A DNA stretch of 64,000 nucleotides from Pseudogemmobacter sp044142105. Its GTDB lineage: Bacteria; Pseudomonadota; Alphaproteobacteria; Rhodobacterales; Rhodobacteraceae. The DNA lies in NCBI RefSeq assembly GCF_044142105.1, contig NZ_JBGTYM010000001.1, forward strand, positions 186,001 to 250,000, in the 5' to 3' direction. A program made the translations under genes and the position numbers. The notes below the pieces were generated by a model that saw only the letters and a program-made list of their open reading frames with translations, was not told the origin of the DNA and ran no database searches. Positions within the stretch are counted from its first letter, which is position 1; every line of letters begins with the position of its first letter. Below are positions 59,538-64,000 of the stretch, piece after piece.

Positions 59538-59972
59538 TCAACGACGCTCGCGACGGTCGAAACCGCCCCGGTCGCCACCACGATCACCACGGTCGCCGCG
59601 ATCGCCACGGTCTCCGCGATCGCCATCACGGTCGCCGCGCTCGCGCTCGTCGCGCTTCTGCATCTGGACCGACGGGCCTTCGGCGTGCTTTTCGACCTTG
59701 ATGGTCAGAACGCGCATGACGTCGTCATGCAGGCGCATCAGACGCTCCATCTCGAGCACGGCATTGGCCGGGGCATCGGATTTCAGAAGCGCATAGTGGC
59801 CCTTGCGGTTCTTGTTGATCTTGTAGGCCATCGTCTTGACGCCCCAGTACTCGTGTTCAACGACGTTGCCGCCATTGTCCTTGAGCACCGTGGAGAAATG
59901 TTCGATCAGGCCTTCGGCCTGGGTGTTCGACAGATCCTGGCGCGCGATGAAAACATGCTCGTAAAGCGGCAT
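59538..59972 (-). CDS. rpsF: 30S ribosomal protein S6 with RGD-rich tail
   Basis: A 144-residue S6. Residues about 1-105 are the S6 fold (YEHVFIARQDLSN, VEHEYWGVKTMAYKINKNRKG). The remainder is a charged tail with repeated Arg-Gly-Asp units and a terminal RRERR, unusual in length for S6. GAAGGAC 8 nt upstream fixes ATG 59972. It is the first gene of the operon; a promoter and a possible S6:S18 control element lie in the 360-nt leader region. Confidence 0.96.
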   Translation of the reverse strand: MPLYEHVFIARQDLSNTQAEGLIEHFSTVLKDNGGNVVEHEYWGVKTMAYKINKNRKGHYALLKSDAPANAVLEMERLMRLHDDVMRVLTIKVEKHAEGPSVQMQKRDERERGDRDGDRGDRGDRGDRGDRGGDRGGFDRRERR

Positions 59973-60004
59973 GCGGTCGTCCTTCGTCTCGGGGCGGCTT
60001 CAAA

Positions 60005-60036
60005 GGACGGGTAAATGGCCATTCCGCGGCCCGTCC
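60005..60036 (-). promoter_or_regulatory. Candidate S6:S18 autoregulatory mRNA element
   Basis: In the rpsF leader a 7-bp stem (60005-60011 with 60030-60036) encloses, reading the minus strand, CCG directly after the 5' arm, the feature of the known S6:S18 binding hairpin. Secondary structure beyond the stem was not modelled. Confidence 0.45.
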
Positions 60037-60082
60037 ACGAGAGGCATCGCCGGTTCATGGGTCAATGCGGAAAGGATGCGGC

Positions 60083-60110
60083 CTTATACGGATTTCGAGC
60101 CGGGATGCAA
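60083..60110 (-). promoter_or_regulatory. Sigma-70-type promoter of rpsF-rpsR-rplI
   Basis: On the minus strand TTGCAT (-35), a 16-nt spacer and TATAAG (-10), about 110 nt before rpsF. A good match to a housekeeping promoter. Confidence 0.65.
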
Positions 60111-60332
60111 GGGCGGGCAGCGAGGGCCGTCAAAGCGGGCCTTCGGGGCGCGGCGACGCGGCGGAAAAGCCATGGGGCGCCAGTGTTTGAGGGTCAAGCA
60201 GCACCCGGGCGATCTGGCGCGGATGTGATGTTCGTGACCGCGCATCCGCTGTTCGGTTCTGCCGGATTGCCGCGCCGCAGCATGGCGGGCAGCCTGATAT
60301 TATCACAGGCAACATCTTGAGAGGACTGACGA

Positions 60333-60908
60333 ATGATCCGCATCGCCCCGGCCCTGGCCGCCGCAATTCTGGTCTCGGCCCCGGCTTTCGCCGCACCCGA
60401 AGCCTTTGTGCTGGACCCCGGCCACAGCCAGATCGTCTTCAGCTACAACCATCTGGGCTATTCGACCGGCTATGGAATGTTCGGCGGCATCGAGGGGCAG
60501 GTCCAGTTCGACGAAGCCGATCCGGCGGCGTCCTCGGTCGAGGTGTCCTTCCCGGTCAAGTCGATGCTGACCGGCTGGCAGGCACGGTTCGATCATTTCA
60601 TGTCCGCCGATTTCTTCGATGCGGCAGATGACGAGATGGTGAGTTTCAAATCGACCGGCATCGAGGTGACGGGCGAGAAGACCGCGAAGATCACTGGCGA
60701 TCTGACCTTGAACGGCGTGACGAAGTCGGTCGTGCTGGATGCGGTGCAGAACCAGTATGGCGAGCACCCGATGGAGAAGAAGATGTGGACCGGCTTCTCG
60801 GCCACCACCACGCTTCTGCGCAGCGATTACGGGCTGGGCAGCTTTGCGCCCTTCATCAGCGATGAGGTGGCGCTGGAAATCTCGATCGAGGCCGGCAAGG
60901 TCGAGTGA
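60333..60908 (+). CDS. YceI family periplasmic protein
   Basis: A 191-residue exported protein with a signal peptide (about residues 1-21, ending SAPAFA) and a YceI beta-barrel domain, which binds a polyisoprenoid lipid. It has DPGHSQIVFSYNHLGYSTGYG, FDHFMSADFFDAADD and LTLNGVTKSVVLDAV. The mature protein is a lipocalin-like fold. AGAGGA lies 11 nt before the start. The gene ends at a strong terminator, so it is a single transcript, but a YceI-fused cytochrome gene lies next to it. Confidence 0.93.
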   Translation: MIRIAPALAAAILVSAPAFAAPEAFVLDPGHSQIVFSYNHLGYSTGYGMFGGIEGQVQFDEADPAASSVEVSFPVKSMLTGWQARFDHFMSADFFDAADDEMVSFKSTGIEVTGEKTAKITGDLTLNGVTKSVVLDAVQNQYGEHPMEKKMWTGFSATTTLLRSDYGLGSFAPFISDEVALEISIEAGKVE

Positions 60909-60928
60909 TCCCGCTTGCAGAATGAACG

Positions 60929-60957
60929 AAGGCCGCCGGGCGTTCCGGCGGCCTTTT
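60929..60957 (+). terminator. Rho-independent terminator of yceI
   Basis: An 11-bp stem AAGGCCGCCGG / CCGGCGGCCTT (60929-60939 with 60945-60955) and a short T-run after it. Confidence 0.85.
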
Positions 60958-60993
60958 CCTTTGCGTTCTCATGGCGCCGCGCGCGGCAGCCGC

Positions 60994-62196
60994 TTAGGGC
61001 TGGCGTTTGGCGGTGAGCGCGATCTTCACGGTCACCGGAAAGCCCACCGTCGCCTCATCAGGATAGCTGGGCCCCATGCCATAGTCACGGCGGTCCAGCC
61101 GGGTTTCGCCAGTCATGATTGCAGTGTCGCCGTCGATCCTCAGCGTGAAGGGCAGGGTGACGGGCTTTTCCACCCCGCGCAGCGTAAGGGTGCCAGCGGC
61201 GGTAAAGGTCTCGCCTGCAGGGGTGATATCGGCCTTGAAGGTTGCGGTGGGGAAGGCCGCGACATCGAAGAATTCGGGCGCCTTGGCCTGTTCGGTGACG
61301 GCGGCGAGGTGCAGCGAGGCAGTGTCGATCTGCACCGTTACCTTGCCGGTTCCGGTCGCCTGATCGAAGGCGATGTCGGCGGTCCAGCCGGCGAAACTGC
61401 CCTCGACGCTCTGGCCCATCTGGGCGAGCGAGAAAGTCAGCTTACCTTCCTGTACCTGCCAGTTGCCGGTGGCGGTTGCGGTGCTGGCAGGGGCGCTAGC
61501 AGCGGGCGCTTGCGGGCGGCTGGCGCCCAGCATCCCCGCACCGAAACCGGCGGCGATCACGATCAGAGCGGCCAGAAGGGCGGGGCCGGTTTTCGCACCC
61601 CGCACGCCGGGCGTGCCCGCCGGGGTGCCGCGCGTCATGCGCGCAAGAATGCCGTCGCGGTCGATGAGCGCGTGTTTCAGCGCACCCAGGACATGCAGCG
61701 CCACCGTCACCAGCAGGATCTTGGTGAAGAGCCAATGGATCGCCCCGGCGATGGCGGCCAGTGCTTCGGATTTCGGCACGAAGGGCAGGCCCTGGCCGAA
61801 GGGCCAGAGGATCGGCGCGAAGCCGTCGAGCGCGGCATGTTCCACCCAGCCCGACAGCGGCAGGATGATCAGCGCCGAATAGAGAAGCCAGTGGACAAGG
61901 GCCGCGAGGAAGGTCTCAAGCCGTTTTTCCGGGTGTACCGCGACCGGATGGGGCTGTGACAGCGCCCAGAGGATGCGCAGCAGAGCGAGCGCGAGGAGCG
62001 TGAGGCCGATGGTCTTGTGCAGCGAGAAGAGCCAGGCTTTCCGCGCCAGCGCCTCGGACGTGTCATAGGGCAGGTCGCTGGCGATCAGGCCCAGCGGAAC
62101 ATTCGCGAAGATCAGCAGCGCTACCAACCAGTGCAGGCTGCGGGCGACAAGGCCGTAGCGGGTTTCCGTGTTGGTCAGGGCGGTGTCGGCGGGCAT
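60994..62196 (-). CDS. Cytochrome b561-YceI fusion protein
   Basis: A 400-residue inner-membrane protein. Residues about 1-200 are a cytochrome b561 domain with four helices and heme-ligand His residues (ARSLHWLVALL; SLHKTIGLTLL; LVHWLLYSALI; AIHWLFTKILLV). A further helix near residue 210 leads to a YceI domain (about 240-400; NWQVQEGKLTFSLAQMGQSV, FFDVAAFPTATFKAD, LTLRGVEKPVTL). Such fusions suggest electron transfer tied to isoprenoid/quinone binding. ATG 62196 has GGAG 7 nt upstream. Confidence 0.93.
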   Translation of the reverse strand: MPADTALTNTETRYGLVARSLHWLVALLIFANVPLGLIASDLPYDTSEALARKAWLFSLHKTIGLTLLALALLRILWALSQPHPVAVHPEKRLETFLAALVHWLLYSALIILPLSGWVEHAALDGFAPILWPFGQGLPFVPKSEALAAIAGAIHWLFTKILLVTVALHVLGALKHALIDRDGILARMTRGTPAGTPGVRGAKTGPALLAALIVIAAGFGAGMLGASRPQAPAASAPASTATATGNWQVQEGKLTFSLAQMGQSVEGSFAGWTADIAFDQATGTGKVTVQIDTASLHLAAVTEQAKAPEFFDVAAFPTATFKADITPAGETFTAAGTLTLRGVEKPVTLPFTLRIDGDTAIMTGETRLDRRDYGMGPSYPDEATVGFPVTVKIALTAKRQP

Positions 62197-62355
62197 AGGG
62201 GGCTCCGATGATTTCCCGCGCAAGGTAGCAGGGTTTCTGCGCCGCGGAATGATCGCTCAGGCACATGTGATGTGCGCGGCGCGGACGCGGGACGATTGCG
62301 GCCTGGGGCGGGCTTCGCTATTCCGGGGGGAACAGGAAGAGAAAAGAGGGCAGGG

Positions 62356-63291
62356 ATGAGCCGCGCATTCATATTTCCGGGCCAGGGGGCGCAGACCGTG
62401 GGCATGGGCAAGGCCTTGGCCGAAGCCTATCCGGCGGCAAAGGCCGTTTATGACGAAGTGGACGCCGCCCTGGGCGAAAAGCTTTCGGCGCTGATCTGGG
62501 AGGGCGATATCGCCGAGCTGACGCTGACCCAGAACGCGCAGCCGGCGCTGATGGCGACCTCGATGGCGATTCTGGCGGCGCTGGCGGCCGAGGGGATCAC
62601 GGTCGAGAAAGACGTCGATTTCGTCGCCGGGCATTCGCTGGGCGAATATTCCGCCCTGTGCGCGGCGGGCGCGCTGAGTCTGTCCGACACGGCGCGGCTG
62701 TTGCGTATCCGCGGCCTTGCCATGCAGGAGGCCGTGCCGGTGGGCGTGGGCGCGATGGCGGCTTTGCTGGGCCTGGATTTCGCTGCTGCGATGGAGGTCG
62801 CCGCCGAGGCCGCCCAGGGCGAGGTCTGCCAGGCGGCGAATGACAATGATCCGGCGCAGGTTGTGGTATCGGGCCACAAGGGCGCGGTCGAGCGCGCGGT
62901 CGAGATCGCCAAGGCGCGCGGGGCCAAGCGCGCCCTGATGTTGCCGGTCAGCGCACCGTTCCATTGCGCCCTGATGCAGCCCGCCGCCCACAAGATGGCC
63001 GAGGCGCTGTCGGCGGTGGTGATCTCGAAGCCCAGCGTCCCGGTGGTGGTGAATGTCCGCGCCGAGGCGGTGACCGAGCCGGACCGGATTTTCGACCTTC
63101 TGGTCGCGCAGATCACCGGTTCGGTGCGCTGGCGCGAAAGTGTCATGTGGATGCAGACGGCGGGCGTGACGGAATTCTGGGAAATTGGCGCGGGCAAGGC
63201 CCTGTCGGGCATGGTCAAGCGCATCGTCGGCGGCGATGTGGTCCTGCGCGCGATCTTGACGCCCGAAGACGTCGTTGCGGCCAGGGGCTAA
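62356..63291 (+). CDS. fabD: Malonyl-CoA:ACP transacylase
   Basis: A 311-residue FabD that loads malonyl groups onto acyl carrier protein. It has GQGAQTVGMGK near the N-terminus, Ser94 in GHSLGEYSAL and His203 in SAPFHCALM, the Ser-His dyad. Length is standard. AAAGAGGGCAGGG precedes ATG 62356. fabG follows after a hairpin repeat, the usual fatty-acid synthesis pair. Confidence 0.97.
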   Translation: MSRAFIFPGQGAQTVGMGKALAEAYPAAKAVYDEVDAALGEKLSALIWEGDIAELTLTQNAQPALMATSMAILAALAAEGITVEKDVDFVAGHSLGEYSALCAAGALSLSDTARLLRIRGLAMQEAVPVGVGAMAALLGLDFAAAMEVAAEAAQGEVCQAANDNDPAQVVVSGHKGAVERAVEIAKARGAKRALMLPVSAPFHCALMQPAAHKMAEALSAVVISKPSVPVVVNVRAEAVTEPDRIFDLLVAQITGSVRWRESVMWMQTAGVTEFWEIGAGKALSGMVKRIVGGDVVLRAILTPEDVVAARG

Positions 63292-63333
63292 ACGATCCTT
63301 CGGTGAAGACTCGGGGGCGGGGGCGCGCTGACA

Positions 63334-63378
63334 GGCCCCCGGGGCTCTGCCCCGGACCCCGGGATATTTGGGAACAGA
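63334..63378 (+). repeat. Intergenic hairpin repeat, copy D
   Basis: CCCCCGGGGCTCTGCCCCGG hairpin followed by ACCCCGGGATATTTG, between fabD and fabG. Nearly identical to copy C at 44269, though the genes are unrelated. Confidence 0.88.
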
Positions 63379-63397
63379 AGACAGAGGAGTGTCGGTC

Positions 63398-64000
63398 ATG
63401 TTCGATCTGACGGGGAAATGCGCGCTGGTGACCGGGGCGTCGGGCGGGATCGGTGCCGAGATCGCGCGGGCGCTGCATGGGGCCGGGGCGACGGTCGGGC
63501 TGTCGGGCACGCGGGTCGAGCCCTTGGAGGCGCTGGCCGCGGAACTGGGCGGGCGGGCGCATGTGCTGCCCTGCAACCTCTCGGTGCCCGAGGAGGTTGA
63601 GGGTCTGGTGAAGCGAGCTGCCGATGCGATGGGATCGGTGGATATCCTGGTGAACAATGCCGGGATCACCAAGGACGGTCTGGCCATGCGCATGTCGGAT
63701 GCCGACTGGCAGGCGGTGATCGATGTGAACCTGACCGCAACCTTCCGGCTGTGCCGCGCTGCAATCCGCGGCATGATGAAGGCGCGCTGGGGGCGGATCG
63801 TGAATATCTCTTCCGTCGTCGGCCAGACCGGCAATGGCGGGCAGGTCAACTATGCCGCCTCGAAGGCCGGGATGGTGGGCATGTCGAAATCGCTGGCGGC
63901 GGAAGTGGCCAGCCGGGGCATCACCGTGAACTGTGTGGCGCCCGGCTTCATCGAGACGGCGATGACCGACAAGCTGAACGAGGCGCAACGCGCGGGGATT
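63398..64000 (+). CDS. fabG: 3-oxoacyl-ACP reductase FabG, N-terminal part (runs off window)
   Basis: The first 201 residues of FabG; the window ends inside the gene. SDR features: NADP loop TGASGGIGAEIA, NNAG in VNNAGITKDGLAM, catalytic Ser in NISSVVGQTG, Tyr152 and Lys156 in NYAASKAG, and the APGFIETAM segment. It reduces beta-ketoacyl-ACP in fatty acid elongation. A GAGGAG-type sequence lies upstream of ATG 63398. No stop is visible, as expected at the edge. Confidence 0.96.
   Translation, partial: MFDLTGKCALVTGASGGIGAEIARALHGAGATVGLSGTRVEPLEALAAELGGRAHVLPCNLSVPEEVEGLVKRAADAMGSVDILVNNAGITKDGLAMRMSDADWQAVIDVNLTATFRLCRAAIRGMMKARWGRIVNISSVVGQTGNGGQVNYAASKAGMVGMSKSLAAEVASRGITVNCVAPGFIETAMTDKLNEAQRAGI

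Larger units (their letters stand above)
59973..60332. other. Gene-free 360-nt region between rpsF and yceI
   Basis: Divergent control region. The rpsF side carries the promoter and possible S6:S18 element given separately. On the yceI side I see only a purine-rich AGAGGA ribosome binding site 11 nt before the start. No gene is supported here, although short open frames exist. Confidence 0.75.

Noticed and set aside
59560..59660. Short tandem repeats that look like CRISPR spacing
   Set aside because: They are codons for the RGD tail of S6, in frame, with no unique spacers.
1..64000. Mobile elements, prophage or toxin-antitoxin genes
   Set aside because: I looked for transposase, integrase, phage structural and toxin-antitoxin pairs and saw none that could be supported.

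Overview
The window is a contiguous piece of a high-GC alphaproteobacterial chromosome, most likely Rhodobacteraceae/Paracoccaceae (Rhodobacter/Paracoccus relatives). The evidence is the adjacent sciP-ctrA pair, a GapR-type protein, an orphan mlaD beside an NDUFA12-type complex I subunit, the accBC/aat/DUF2155 neighbourhood, an XRE/ScfR-type regulator and many short-spaced or ATGA-overlapping genes. I see no phage, transposase, IS element or CRISPR array. One tRNA gene (Thr, anticodon TGT) is present.

Layout. 1-5.2 kb: 3' end of clpX, RidA, DUF2218, NDUFA12, mlaD, DUF2155, then aat and accBC on the minus strand. 5.4-19.5 kb: a reductive pyrimidine catabolism island. It holds preT/preA (dihydropyrimidine dehydrogenase), dihydropyrimidinase, an M20 N-carbamoyl-beta-alanine-type amidohydrolase, two RutR-like TetR regulators, a UPF0303 protein, a NADAR protein and a complete NMT1/THI5-type ABC importer. 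Two TTGACC-N4-GGTCAG palindromes lie between one regulator and the amidohydrolase and fit a RutR-type operator. 19.5-25.5 kb: ScfR-like regulator, a stand-alone receiver domain, a small membrane protein, a symporter-histidine kinase fusion and an orphan FliM/FliN-like protein. 25.5-33 kb: a split sulfur dioxygenase/DUF442 pair, a DksA-like protein behind an FNR-type box, a degenerate FadB-like fusion, gapR, a putative sulfotransferase-fold protein and an iron-type ABC permease. 33-38 kb: tRNA-Thr, a methyltransferase/glycosyltransferase/SDR operon, an SqrR-like persulfide sensor with its likely operator, and a PHP-domain protein.

38-50.5 kb is the most novel region. A LysR gene diverges from a co-directional run of two GcvT-family flavin demethylases, a frameshifted PEP mutase/isocitrate lyase-family gene, a non-pyrrolysine MttB-family methyltransferase, an aldehyde dehydrogenase, a 3-hydroxyisobutyrate dehydrogenase-like protein and a Cys/Met-type PLP enzyme. 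I infer stepwise removal of three N-methyl groups from an unknown quaternary amine, followed by oxidation of its carbon skeleton.

50.5-64 kb is housekeeping: mnmA, sciP-ctrA with candidate CtrA boxes, ligA, recG, a 40-residue membrane protein, a SufU/NifU-like scaffold, hisI, rpsF-rpsR-rplI with a candidate S6:S18 leader and promoter, two YceI-domain genes (one fused to cytochrome b561), fabD and the start of fabG.

A hairpin repeat family recurs between co-directional genes (13.2, 41.8, 44.3 and 63.3 kb, with a divergent copy at 3.3 kb).
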